A stretch of DNA of 64,000 nt, taken from NCBI RefSeq assembly GCF_024362385.1, contig NZ_CP101466.1:62001-126000 (forward strand). Reading direction: 5' to 3'. The DNA is from Arthrobacter sp. DNA4. Lineage in GTDB: Bacteria > Actinomycetota > Actinomycetes > Actinomycetales > Micrococcaceae. Position 1 is the stretch's first letter; each line of letters begins with the position of its first letter. Made by a program: the position numbers and the translations under genes. Positions 15,882 through 23,990 of the stretch are shown in pieces. Under the pieces are notes generated by a model. It ran no database searches. It saw nothing but the letters and a program-made list of their open reading frames with translations, and was not told the DNA's origin.

Positions 15882-16229
15882 TCACTGCTGGACAGGGAGG
15901 AGCAGTACGGTCCAGATCCCCAGGGCAGCAAGGACCACGACGCTTGCCGAGACGGCGGCGATCGAAGTGATGCAAGGCGGAATCGATTCATGTTGAATGC
16001 CGTTGATGGCGCGGTGAAAGCGCGGCTTGCGGGTGAGGTTGATAGCTGTGGCGGTGATGACGCATGCCGCTACCAGCGGCGCCGTGAACCAGCCGTGGTG
16101 TGGTGTCCACCGCAGGAAGACGGCGCCCGCAACTGCCAAGGACAGCATCGTGCGACCCCACGCCATGTCTGTGCGTTCCGGCTGGAGTCCGGGATCTCCA
16201 TGGACTGGCGTTTCAGCTCGTGAAGGCAT
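15882..16229 (-). CDS. DUF202-family membrane protein
   Basis: This is a 115-residue inner-membrane protein with the DUF202 hallmark GLQPERTDMAWGRTMLSL near residue 15, followed by three hydrophobic segments. It starts 3 bp after the stop of another DUF202 gene, so the two are co-transcribed and may form a heteromer. Their sequences are diverged: this one keeps the ERTxxAWxRT motif but has a more polar loop before its last helix. The function of the family is unknown. Confidence 0.8.
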   Translation of the reverse strand: MPSRAETPVHGDPGLQPERTDMAWGRTMLSLAVAGAVFLRWTPHHGWFTAPLVAACVITATAINLTRKPRFHRAINGIQHESIPPCITSIAAVSASVVVLAALGIWTVLLLPVQQ

Positions 16230-16232
16230 GGA

Positions 16233-16622
16233 TTAGACGAGCACGACAGCCGTCATGATGGCGGCGGCGACGCCCCCGCCAATTGCCAGGACCGGAGCAA
16301 TCCATGGGAGTGGGAGCGGGGCTTTGCGGCGTATGGCGCGTTCTACATTGAGCCAGCGGAAGAATGAGCCACCTCCGATGAGGAGCGCGAGAACGAGAAG
16401 CAGGACGGCGAGCCCTTTGCGAAGTCTGGGGTCGAATAGATCGGCCATGAAGGCTTCAACGGCGACGCCGCCGGCGAGCAGTGCCAAGGAGGTCCTAATC
16501 CATGCCAGGAACGTGCGTTCGTTGGCTAAGGTGAAGCGCGGGTCCGGTTCTTGGCCGCCGCCCAGTATCCGGCTGGATATGCCAGTTCTTCCACCATCAC
16601 TGCGTGAGCTGGGGTTATCCAT
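16233..16622 (-). CDS. YidH/DUF202-family membrane protein
   Basis: This is a 129-residue membrane protein of the YidH/DUF202 family. The signature is DPRFTLANERTFLAWIRTSLALLA near residue 30, and three hydrophobic segments follow. I chose the ATG at 16622 because GGAAGGA sits at the right distance upstream; the GTG at 16646 would place that Shine-Dalgarno sequence inside the gene. It is the first gene of a two-gene DUF202 operon. YidH-like proteins have no assigned biochemical role. Confidence 0.83.
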   Translation of the reverse strand: MDNPSSRSDGGRTGISSRILGGGQEPDPRFTLANERTFLAWIRTSLALLAGGVAVEAFMADLFDPRLRKGLAVLLLVLALLIGGGSFFRWLNVERAIRRKAPLPLPWIAPVLAIGGGVAAAIMTAVVLV

Positions 16623-16664
16623 GGGATGGCTTCCTTCCGTGTCCACGATTTGTCGTGTAGCTAA

Positions 16665-16706
16665 GGCAGCCAGCGGAGGCCGCGCTTGCCGCCTCCGCTG
16701 GCTGCC
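16665..16706. terminator. Strong terminator hairpin after MFS gene
   Basis: GGCAGCCAGCGGAGGC (16665-16680) pairs perfectly over 16 bp with GCCTCCGCTGGCTGCC (16691-16706), loop of 10 nt. It lies just downstream of the minus-strand MFS gene and upstream of the DUF202 pair, so it ends the catabolic operon that runs from 21863. Confidence 0.75.
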
Positions 16707-16722
16707 GTTCGAGAGTTAGTTC

Positions 16723-18144
16723 TCAGGCCTTAGTGACTACCGCTCTGGCTTCCTCAGCTCCGGCTGCAGGGGCCGCCGCCCCTAGTGAAAAACCAGCGGC
16801 TGCGTCAAGGCCGAGCCGGCGACGGTCACGCTGCTGGTTGACGAACACCAGGGCCAGGACGCCGAACGTCAGCATGAGCCCTCCAGCCAGGGCAAACGCC
16901 GCACGGTAGCCGTCTGCCGGAGTGGCCGCGCCGCCGATCAGGAAACCTGACACTGCCGGTGCGAACACGCCGCCGGTGGTGAGGACCGCGTTTGCGATGG
17001 AGAGGTTGGCACCGCGCTGGCCGATGGTGGTCAGTTCAGCGACCACCAGGTACGTGATGGCGAAGAGCGCCGGCGCGGTACCGAAGCCGAACACCATGAG
17101 GACGATGGACAGGACCGGGGATGTGGTCATGGTTGCTGCGACCAGGCACGCCCCAGCGAACGCTCCGGCACCGCCGAGGACCCAGCCGCGCGCTTTCCTG
17201 GTGGGAACGCCCTTGAGGTGCAGGCGCTGGGTAAGTGCGCTAAGGCCAACGGTGGCGACGGTTCCCCAGGCCGCGGGCAGGGCGATCATGGTGCCGGACT
17301 GCTGGCCGCTGAAGCCCAGGACGTTCTGGAAGTAGGCGGGTCCCCAGGACATGGCGAGTGTGAAGGTCCAGTAGCCGAAGAAGGAGGCCAGGACCGCGAA
17401 GATCCAACTGGGGGACAGGATGGTGCGCCAGTAGCGGATCTTGGTTTCGCTGATCACCGGAGTCTCCTCCCGGGCGATGCCGTCAATTTCCTGTTCAGCT
17501 TTCCGGCTGGTGTAGGGACCCTCCTTGCCAGCGATGGCCCAGAAGACGGACCACAGCAGGCCCACGATGGCCAGCACGGCAAAGGCGGTCTGCCAGCCGA
17601 ATTGTCCAATGACCCAGGCCAGGACCGGGGCGAACGCCACAATGCCCAAAGTCACGCCGGATGATGCCAGCGCCGCGGGTGTGGCGCCCTTCTTCTCGGG
17701 GAACCACTTGTAGATGCCATGCATCAGGACCGGTGCCAGCGGGCCCTCGCCGGCGCCGAGGAGCAGGCGGCTTGCCCAGAGCGCGGGCAGCGAGGCGAAG
17801 AGCAGGATGGGAACCTGCGCCACGGACCACAGCAGGCACAGGACCAGCAGGATCCACTTGCTGGATACCTTGTTGGCGATGGGGGCGGCAACGATCTGGG
17901 CCACACCAAAGGTCAGGAACATGGCGCTGCCCACCAAGCCAAACTGCTCGGGCGTGATGCCCAGCTGTTTCATCAGGGGAACGGCCGCGATGCCCAGGAC
18001 TGCCTTGTCCGCCCAGCTGAGCATCATCAGGAAAAGCAGGCCGAACGTCATGAACCAGCCGTAGCGGTTACGCTTGGCCCGGGACCAGGTGCGGGGATCG
18101 CGGGAGGCCGCGGAGCCCGGCGTCATAAGCGGAGTTTTAGACAC
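16723..18144 (-). CDS. MFS transporter, anion:cation symporter (ACS) type
   Basis: This is a 12-helix MFS carrier of about 473 residues. Its N-terminal pattern (LLFLMMLSWADKAVLGIAAVPLM) and the loop after helix 2-3 match the ACS family, which takes up hexuronates, phthalate, 4-hydroxybenzoate-like and other organic anions. I place the start at the GTG at 18144; the frame opens earlier but would overlap the preceding gene. An IclR-type palindrome (18234-18250) lies 90 bp upstream, inside the 3' end of that gene, so this carrier may have its own regulated promoter in addition to read-through. It is the last gene of the ALDH-MBL-MFS-MFS set and probably imports the aromatic substrate. Confidence 0.85.
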   Translation of the reverse strand: MSKTPLMTPGSAASRDPRTWSRAKRNRYGWFMTFGLLFLMMLSWADKAVLGIAAVPLMKQLGITPEQFGLVGSAMFLTFGVAQIVAAPIANKVSSKWILLVLCLLWSVAQVPILLFASLPALWASRLLLGAGEGPLAPVLMHGIYKWFPEKKGATPAALASSGVTLGIVAFAPVLAWVIGQFGWQTAFAVLAIVGLLWSVFWAIAGKEGPYTSRKAEQEIDGIAREETPVISETKIRYWRTILSPSWIFAVLASFFGYWTFTLAMSWGPAYFQNVLGFSGQQSGTMIALPAAWGTVATVGLSALTQRLHLKGVPTRKARGWVLGGAGAFAGACLVAATMTTSPVLSIVLMVFGFGTAPALFAITYLVVAELTTIGQRGANLSIANAVLTTGGVFAPAVSGFLIGGAATPADGYRAAFALAGGLMLTFGVLALVFVNQQRDRRRLGLDAAAGFSLGAAAPAAGAEEARAVVTKA

Positions 18145-18181
18145 GGTTTGCCCAATCGTTGAAGGGGATTCTTTGCCGGTT

Positions 18182-19477
18182 TCACCGGCGTTTCCTTGAC
18201 TGTAGGCTCGTGTGACCGGCCTTACATTTGAGTTTTCCGTTGGCCGGAAAGTCACTTTTGGCGGCCCGTCCCAGGAGCGCCAGCAGGCCCATTCCCAAGC
18301 AGCTCAAGGCACACGTCAGCCACCAGGTGGTGCCCCAGCCGCCGGTAGTGGTGGCGAGCAGGGCGAACAACATGAGCCCCGCAAAGTTTCCCACATTGAA
18401 GATCTGCTGCGTCAGCCCCAGCACGGCAGTGACGGAGCCATCTGCGGGTGCGATGCGCACGGAGTAGCTAGTCACCGCCGCCGGTATGAGGCCCCCGACG
18501 GCGGAAAACGCGGCGATCAGGACAACCTGGATAAAGATGCCGTTGCCGAAGCGGTCCCAGTTCACGGCGAACGTGGCCACGGAAGCGGCGGACATCGACA
18601 GGAAGGTCCAGAAAATGATGCGCCGCTCAGAAATTCCCCGCTGGATTAGCGGACCGGCACTGAGGGCACCGATGGCGTTGACGCCACCGACCAGGGCGCT
18701 GAGGATACCGGGCCACGGGCCGTCGAGCCCCGCTGAGCGGTAGATCGAGGGCAGGAAGCCAAGCACCGCCATCCACTGCGCCGTGTAGCAGGCGAACACC
18801 ACGCCGATGATCCAAGGCCTGCGGGTGGCAACGGTGCGCCCCACCCTGCGTAGGGCGGGCCGGAGTCCGGTCTCGGCTGGAGCCACGTCCTTCGGCACCC
18901 GGCAAAGCAGCAGCGGCACCGGGAGAAGCGTGAGAACCGCCATAATCAGCCACCATTCCCGCCAGCCCGCAGCCTGCAGGAACAGCGCACCCGCGGAAAG
19001 GCCGATCAGCGTGGCCGTTCCCTGGAACGTGGCCCAGCTTGCCAGCGCAATGTTCAGCCTCTGCGGCGGGGCCACTTTGCGGATGAGGGCGGGCGCCACC
19101 ACCACGGCAAGCAGGAAGCCGACGCCCTCCAGGGTGCGTGCTGCCATCAGCCATTCGGTGCTGGGGGCGGCTGCACCCACGGCGGACGCGCCGCTTAGCA
19201 GGACAAGTCCGAGGATCAGGAGTCGGCGCAGGCCGGCCATCTCCCCGCCCACGGCCGTGGCCAGGCCGCCAACCACGCTGGCCAGCTGGATGATGCCCAG
19301 CAGCAGCCCGGCCTGGATTAGCGAGGTGCCAAGATCCGCCTGGATGCCGGCCAGGGCGGCGGGAAGCTTCCAGATGTGCATGGCCGCTGCGATACCGGCC
19401 GCGAGGACGGCAAGCCACACCCGGTCCGTCGTCGCCCCGGTGTCATCAACGGGTGTGGTGTGCGACGGCAGAGCCAA
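18182..19477 (-). CDS. MFS transporter
   Basis: This is a 12-helix MFS carrier of 431 residues (AAMHIWKLPAALAGIQADLG, LGIIQLASVVGGLATAVGG, WLMAARTLEGVGFLLAVVV). The long frame reaches 19666 but overlaps the upstream hydrolase. The TTG at 19477 has AAGGA 6 nt upstream and begins MALPSHTTP, so I take it as the start. The proline- and serine-rich N-terminus is cytoplasmic. It belongs to the CynX/NimT-like group of MFS carriers judging by overall look, though that is tentative. Its 3' end contains an operator palindrome that serves the next gene. Confidence 0.82.
   Translation of the reverse strand: MALPSHTTPVDDTGATTDRVWLAVLAAGIAAAMHIWKLPAALAGIQADLGTSLIQAGLLLGIIQLASVVGGLATAVGGEMAGLRRLLILGLVLLSGASAVGAAAPSTEWLMAARTLEGVGFLLAVVVAPALIRKVAPPQRLNIALASWATFQGTATLIGLSAGALFLQAAGWREWWLIMAVLTLLPVPLLLCRVPKDVAPAETGLRPALRRVGRTVATRRPWIIGVVFACYTAQWMAVLGFLPSIYRSAGLDGPWPGILSALVGGVNAIGALSAGPLIQRGISERRIIFWTFLSMSAASVATFAVNWDRFGNGIFIQVVLIAAFSAVGGLIPAAVTSYSVRIAPADGSVTAVLGLTQQIFNVGNFAGLMLFALLATTTGGWGTTWWLTCALSCLGMGLLALLGRAAKSDFPANGKLKCKAGHTSLQSRKRR
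18234..18250. promoter_or_regulatory. IclR-type operator, site 1
   Basis: TTTCCGTTGGCCGGAAA has perfect 6-bp arms (TTTCCG/CGGAAA) around 5 bp. It is inside the 3' coding end of one MFS gene and 90 bp upstream of the start of the next MFS gene on the minus strand. It matches the sites at 21935 and 23860. Confidence 0.6.
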
Positions 19478-19526
19478 GAGTTGTCCTTGCTGAGTTTGTG
19501 GCAGGCGACCCGGGATCAGGTTCTTC

Positions 19527-20453
19527 TCAGGCGGAAGCCAGGACGGGGCTGCCGATGCGGAAACGCTGGCCGCTGACGGCGACGTCCACGGTGCCGGCAA
19601 AGGTTGAGGCAGCACGGCTGCGCCACCACTGCGGTTCCGCCCGCCCGGCCAAGTGGGAGAGCACAAGCCGGTCCACCCCCGCCGCGGAGGCTACCCGGCC
19701 GGCGGCCTCAGGCGGCGTGTGGGCGATCCGCTGGTGGTTCAGGAACTCCGGCGCGAACCCCTTGTCCGCATAGAAGTCCAGGTTGACCGCTTCATGCACC
19801 AGGACGTCCGCACCCTCGGCGAGCACCACCATGGCCTCGCATTCGGCGGTATCACCGGAGAATACGACAGAACCGGCGTCGGTCTCGAAGCGGAACGCCA
19901 AGGCGGGCCGCACCGGCGGGTGCTCCACCAGGATGCCGGTGACCTTGACCCTGTCATCCTCGTAGACGTCGAAGGGGCGGGCCGCGTCCTCGGAGCCGTG
20001 CGCGGGGGTGGCCAGGTCCACGGTGCGCACCAGCGACGCAAGGTCCGGGCGGGCCTCGTCATGGACCCGGATGTCAATGTCGTAGGAGAAGGCCTGCAGC
20101 GAGTGGGATACCAGCTGGCCGGTGCCGGACAGCGCGTTGCCGCCGGGGCGGGTGGCATCCTTGCCCGGGCCGACAATGGACACAGGCTTGGTGAACCCTT
20201 CCACCGGGTTCCCCCAGTTCCACAGCAGGAAGCCCGGAAGTTCCACCACATGGTCCGAGTGCAGGTGGGTGACGAAGCTTACCACGAAGTCCTTGCCCCG
20301 AAGGCCGGCCTCGTGGGCGGCACGGGAGCAGCCGAGGCCAAAGTCCACCATGTAAAAGGCATCATCCACCACCAGTGCGCTGGAGATGCCGTTTTCAGGT
20401 CCGCGGATGGCCGGGCCGGCGGCGGTGCCAAGAGTGATCAGTTCGACGCTCAC
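19527..20453 (-). CDS. MBL-fold metal-dependent hydrolase
   Basis: This is a metallo-beta-lactamase-fold hydrolase of 308 residues, similar in layout to RNase Z-like and arylsulfatase-like enzymes. The zinc motif THLHSDHV (HxHxDH) is near residue 62, the second metal region reads VVFSGDT with the bridging Asp, and a late histidine lies in LVLSHLAG. The GTG at 20453 has AAGGA upstream. It lies 30 bp after the aldehyde dehydrogenase and belongs to the same operon. Hydrolysis of a lactone, thioester or sulfate ester in the aromatic pathway is plausible, as is S-formylglutathione-like formaldehyde handling. No signal peptide is present, so it is cytoplasmic. Confidence 0.82.
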   Translation of the reverse strand: MSVELITLGTAAGPAIRGPENGISSALVVDDAFYMVDFGLGCSRAAHEAGLRGKDFVVSFVTHLHSDHVVELPGFLLWNWGNPVEGFTKPVSIVGPGKDATRPGGNALSGTGQLVSHSLQAFSYDIDIRVHDEARPDLASLVRTVDLATPAHGSEDAARPFDVYEDDRVKVTGILVEHPPVRPALAFRFETDAGSVVFSGDTAECEAMVVLAEGADVLVHEAVNLDFYADKGFAPEFLNHQRIAHTPPEAAGRVASAAGVDRLVLSHLAGRAEPQWWRSRAASTFAGTVDVAVSGQRFRIGSPVLASA

Positions 20454-20483
20454 AGGGAAGTCCTTCTGCAGGGTGTGCGGGGG

Positions 20484-21863
20484 TCAGGCGTGGGGGCGGG
20501 CATTGATGACGCGGGTTTCCAGGTATTCCTCCAGGCCCCAGCGGCCGCGTTCGCGGCCGACGCCGGAGGCCTTCCAGCCACCGAACGGGGCGTCCGGTTC
20601 CACCAGGGTGTGCTGGTTGACCCAGACCGTTCCAGCCTCAAGGCGGGAGGCAGTGGCGTAGGCCCGCTCCTGGTCCGGGCTCCACACCGATGCGCCGAGG
20701 CCGAATTCGCCGGCGTTCAGTCCCGCGATGGTGTCGTCGAGGTTGTCGTAGGCCACGATAGGCAGCGCCGCCCCGAACTGTTCCTGCTCGACCAGGTCCA
20801 TGCCGGGTTCGGCGTCGATCACCACGGTGGGGGAGAGGAAGTAGCCGGGCAGGTCGCAGCCGGCGGTGCCGCCGGAGAGGATGCGGGCACCGGCGCCCAC
20901 GGCGGAATCCACCAGGCCGTGGACCAGCTTGAGCTGGGACTCGTTGTGCATCGGGCCCATGGTGGTGCCATCAGCAATGCCGTGGCCCAGCACATGGCGG
21001 GCTGCCTCGGCGGCAATGGCCTCAGCAAGTTCCGCACTGCGGCTGCGCGGGGCATAGACGCGCTTGACCGCCATGCAGACTTGGCCGGCGTTGCGGAAGG
21101 CGCTGCCCACAATGCCGCGGGCGGTGACGGCGATGTCCGCATCGTCCAGCACGATGGCAGGATCATTCCCGCCCAGTTCCATGGTGACGCGCTTAACCGT
21201 TGAGGCGGCCTGCTGCGCGATGGAGATGCCCACCTCCGTGGAGCCGGTGAAGGAGATCTTGCGGATGCCCGGCGAGGTGCTCAAAGCAACGTTCACGGTC
21301 CGCCGCGAACTGGTCCGGACCTGCAGCACACCGGCGGGGAGGGCCTCGTTGAGCAGGTTCACCAGGGCAATCGTGGACAGGGGAGTGGATGGTGAGGGCT
21401 TGGCGACCACGGTGCAGCTTACCACCAAAGCGGGGGCAAGTTTCACACAGAGCAGGGAGATGGGGAAGTTCCAGGGCGTGATGGTGCCAACGATGCCCAC
21501 GGGCCGGTACTGGACCTCCAGGCTGCGGTCCGCGCGCGGGCTCAGCTGCTGTTCCGAGTCCCATTCCAGGTCGGCGTAGTACTCGAACAGCCCTGCGGCC
21601 ACGGAGAATTCGCCGGCGGCCTCGGCCTTCGGTTTGCCCTGTTCCCGGGAGAGCAGGGTGGCCAGCGCGTCCAGGTCGCGGCGGATCAGGGCCGCGCCTG
21701 CCAGCAGGGAATTGCGGCGGGCCTCCCGGTCCGCGGCCCAGCCGGCCGACGCTGCACGGGCGGCTGCCACCGCGGCCTCGACGTCCTGCGCGGTGTTTTC
21801 CGGAGCATGTCCAACGAGTTCAAGGGTGGCCGGGTCGTGGACCTCATACTGGGTTGCCGTCAT
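20484..21863 (-). CDS. Aldehyde dehydrogenase family protein
   Basis: This is an NAD(P)-dependent aldehyde dehydrogenase of 459 residues. The cofactor-binding asparagine is in TPWNFPISL, the glycine-rich turn in SFTGSTEVG, the general-base glutamate in MELGG, and the catalytic cysteine in NAGQVCMAV. It therefore has all active-site residues. AAAGGA precedes the ATG. It is the first gene of a leftward operon and is divergent from a CalA-like alcohol dehydrogenase, with an IclR operator between them. The pair fits sequential oxidation of an aromatic alcohol to the acid, comparable to coniferyl alcohol and coniferyl aldehyde oxidation. The actual aldehyde is inferred from context. Confidence 0.9.
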   Translation of the reverse strand: MTATQYEVHDPATLELVGHAPENTAQDVEAAVAAARAASAGWAADREARRNSLLAGAALIRRDLDALATLLSREQGKPKAEAAGEFSVAAGLFEYYADLEWDSEQQLSPRADRSLEVQYRPVGIVGTITPWNFPISLLCVKLAPALVVSCTVVAKPSPSTPLSTIALVNLLNEALPAGVLQVRTSSRRTVNVALSTSPGIRKISFTGSTEVGISIAQQAASTVKRVTMELGGNDPAIVLDDADIAVTARGIVGSAFRNAGQVCMAVKRVYAPRSRSAELAEAIAAEAARHVLGHGIADGTTMGPMHNESQLKLVHGLVDSAVGAGARILSGGTAGCDLPGYFLSPTVVIDAEPGMDLVEQEQFGAALPIVAYDNLDDTIAGLNAGEFGLGASVWSPDQERAYATASRLEAGTVWVNQHTLVEPDAPFGGWKASGVGRERGRWGLEEYLETRVINARPHA

Positions 21864-21934
21864 GGTTTTGTCCTTTCGGCCGGGAGGGAATTCTTATCCC
21901 AGTGTCATGGCACCCGTCACATCCCGGGATGACC

Positions 21935-21951
21935 TTTCCGTCCAACGGAAA
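21935..21951. promoter_or_regulatory. IclR-type operator, site 2
   Basis: TTTCCGTCCAACGGAAA has perfect 6-bp arms around 5 bp. It is in the 159-bp divergent region between the aldehyde dehydrogenase (start 21863) and the alcohol dehydrogenase (start 22023), so one regulator can control both directions. Confidence 0.65.
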
Positions 21952-22022
21952 GTGTCCGGCAACCGCCCGGTCCCGCTTGCCACTATGGAGTGAAGCACGT
22001 CACGCACCAACAAGGAGTCTGC

Positions 22023-22823
22023 ATGTCCCACGAGCAACTGCCCATCGTACTCACCGGGGTCTCCTCCGGAATCGGGGCACGCACGGCCCGTATCCTTGCT
22101 TACCGCGGCATCCCGCTGATCGGCATCGACCGCAACCCACCCACGGAGTTCAGCGGCACATTTGTCCAGGCGGACCTCTCAAGCCAAGCCGGCATTGACG
22201 CCGCCGCGGCATCAGTCACGGCCGCAGCGCCGCACGGCATCGCGGGCCTGGCGAACATCGCCGGCGTCCCTGGCACGGCCCCGTGGCGGACCGTGCTGGC
22301 GGTGAACGTATTCGGCGTCCGTGGGCTGGTCCGGGCGCTTGCGCCCTTGCTCGGCGAGGGCGGCGCCGTGGTGAACCTGGCCTCCAACGTTGCCGTGAAC
22401 TGGCGGGAGGTCAAGGCAAAGTGCTCCGCTTTCGCACTCGCCGAAGACCAAGCTGCCGCGTTGGAGTCCATTGCCGGCGACGACGAGGTGACGGGTGAGT
22501 CCTACCTCTTCTCCAAACAGTGCGTCCGGGTCCTCACCGAGCACCTGGCCGCCGAACTGCTGCCGCAGCGGATCCGGGTCAACAGCGTCAGCCCGGGACC
22601 CGTGGCCACTCCCATCCTCGAGGACTTCAAGAAAGACCACGGCCGCGACAAGGTGGAGGGCGCCGGTGCACTGCTCGGCCGCTTCGGCGACCCGGACGAT
22701 ATTGCCCCCGTCATCGACTTCCTGCTCCGCCCCGAATCGGGCTGGGTGAACGGCTCGGACATCCGCGTGGACGGCGGCCTGGGCGCGTACCGCGGCTCCG
22801 GCCTCGCCGCAGTACCCAAGTGA
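22023..22823 (+). CDS. SDR-family dehydrogenase, coniferyl-alcohol-dehydrogenase-like
   Basis: This is a classical short-chain dehydrogenase of 266 residues. The nucleotide motif TGVSSGIGARTARIL is at the N-terminus, and the pattern FVQADLSS, NIAGVPGTA, VNSVSPGPVATPIL and WVNGSDIRVDGGL resembles CalA-type coniferyl alcohol dehydrogenases as I recall them. The catalytic YxxxK is seen as YLFSKQ: Y and K are present at the normal spacing. AAGGAG precedes the ATG at 22023. It is followed by a terminator-like hairpin and the IclR gene. Oxidation of a benzylic or cinnamylic alcohol is the best guess, upstream of the divergent aldehyde dehydrogenase. Confidence 0.85.
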   Translation: MSHEQLPIVLTGVSSGIGARTARILAYRGIPLIGIDRNPPTEFSGTFVQADLSSQAGIDAAAASVTAAAPHGIAGLANIAGVPGTAPWRTVLAVNVFGVRGLVRALAPLLGEGGAVVNLASNVAVNWREVKAKCSAFALAEDQAAALESIAGDDEVTGESYLFSKQCVRVLTEHLAAELLPQRIRVNSVSPGPVATPILEDFKKDHGRDKVEGAGALLGRFGDPDDIAPVIDFLLRPESGWVNGSDIRVDGGLGAYRGSGLAAVPK

Positions 22824-22857
22824 ACCTTCTCCTCCCATGGAGGATGCGCCTACAGTA

Positions 22858-22901
22858 CGACGCCGGCGCCTCGCCTTGCGTCCTGGGAGGCACCGGCGTC
22901 G
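22858..22901 (+). terminator. Terminator-like hairpin after SDR gene
   Basis: CGACGCCGGCGCCTC (22858-22872) pairs with GAGGCACCGGCGTCG (22887-22901) with one mismatch over 15 bp and a 14-nt loop. It lies between the SDR and IclR genes and would partly uncouple them. Confidence 0.55.
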
Positions 22902-22974
22902 GGCGTTAAAATGGCAGGATGCAGCACCGCGCCACGGGCGGCGCCGTGTCCTCCAGCGCGCAGAAGGGTGACCC

Positions 22975-23814
22975 ATGGCTAACGCTGCCCCGGCAGGCCG
23001 GACCACCCGGCGCGCGGGTCCGACGGCCGCGCCAAAGCGTCCAGCCGGCGACGACGGTGCTGCCGCACACCAGGCGGCCAGCGTCACGTCGCGCGCCCTG
23101 GCGCTGTTGGGCACTTTCGATACCGAGCATTCCGTTCAAAGCCTCAGTTCCATGGCCCGGAGGGCAGGGCTCCCGGTGGCCACCGCACACCGCCTGGCCG
23201 GTGATTTGGTGGCGTGGGGCGGCCTCGAGAAGGCGAACGGCGAATACCGTGTAGGCCAGCAAATCTGGCGGCTGGGCCTGCTGGCACCCGCGCAGCAGAA
23301 CATCGCCGAAGTGGCTGCACCCTTTATGCAGGACGTTCTCTTCGTCACCCACAACGTGGTGAACCTGTTCATTCTGGACGGCGAGGAGGTCCTGCTGGTG
23401 GAGCGGATGTCCGGCACCGGTGCCGGTCAGCCGTTCCGGCGCGTGGGCGCCCGCCTGCCCCTGCACGCAAGCGCCGCGGGCAAAATCATGCTCGCTTACG
23501 GAGCCAAGGACCTCTTTTCCTCCGCTGTCCAGCGGCTGGAGCCGCATACGCCGCGGACCATCACCCAGCCCGGACTGCTGGCTGCCGAGATCGAGCGGGT
23601 CCGTGCCAACGGCTACGCCACCACTGAGGAGGAAGCCGGCCCGGACAACTACGGCCTGGCCGTTCCGGTTTTCCTGCCGAACAACCAGGTGGTGGCCGCG
23701 CTGGGCATCGTCACCCGGGGGCGCCCGGCGCCGGTGGGCAGTGTGGTTCCGGTGCTCAACATTGCTGCACGCGGCATTGCGCGGCGCCTGGGCGTGGAGC
23801 ACTTGCCGCACTAA
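22975..23814 (+). CDS. IclR-family transcriptional regulator
   Basis: This is an IclR-family regulator of 279 residues. A basic, disordered N-terminus of about 35 residues precedes the winged HTH (SVTSRALALLGTFDTEHSVQ, LPVATAHRLAGDLVAWGGLE). The effector-binding GAF-like domain covers about residues 110-275 (RRVGARLPLHASAAGKIML). The ATG at 22975 has AGAAGGG upstream. It lies in the middle of the aromatic cluster, and a near-identical palindrome (TTTCCG-N5-CGGAAA) occurs before the alcohol/aldehyde dehydrogenases, before the reductase-P450 pair and before an MFS gene. I infer that it binds these sites. The effector is probably the substrate or an aromatic acid product. Confidence 0.88.
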   Translation: MANAAPAGRTTRRAGPTAAPKRPAGDDGAAAHQAASVTSRALALLGTFDTEHSVQSLSSMARRAGLPVATAHRLAGDLVAWGGLEKANGEYRVGQQIWRLGLLAPAQQNIAEVAAPFMQDVLFVTHNVVNLFILDGEEVLLVERMSGTGAGQPFRRVGARLPLHASAAGKIMLAYGAKDLFSSAVQRLEPHTPRTITQPGLLAAEIERVRANGYATTEEEAGPDNYGLAVPVFLPNNQVVAALGIVTRGRPAPVGSVVPVLNIAARGIARRLGVEHLPH

Positions 23815-23859
23815 TTTGCGGCTGCGCGCCAAGTGCCGCGACAGCTGCCAGGGCAGGTC

Positions 23860-23876
23860 TTTCCGTTGGGTGGAAA
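23860..23876. promoter_or_regulatory. IclR-type operator, site 3
   Basis: TTTCCGTTGGGTGGAAA matches the sites at 18234 and 21935 with one arm mismatch. It lies 115 bp before the reductase-P450 operon and just after the IclR gene. Confidence 0.6.
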
Positions 23877-23990
23877 GGGTCGCCCCGCATGTGGCGTGCA
23901 ACACCTAACCTCAAGTAAGCCCTTAGAGCGCCGGACCTCCGGCCGAAGCCTGCCGCGCAGGCGAGCCGTCCCAAAGGAAGTGAAAACCCC

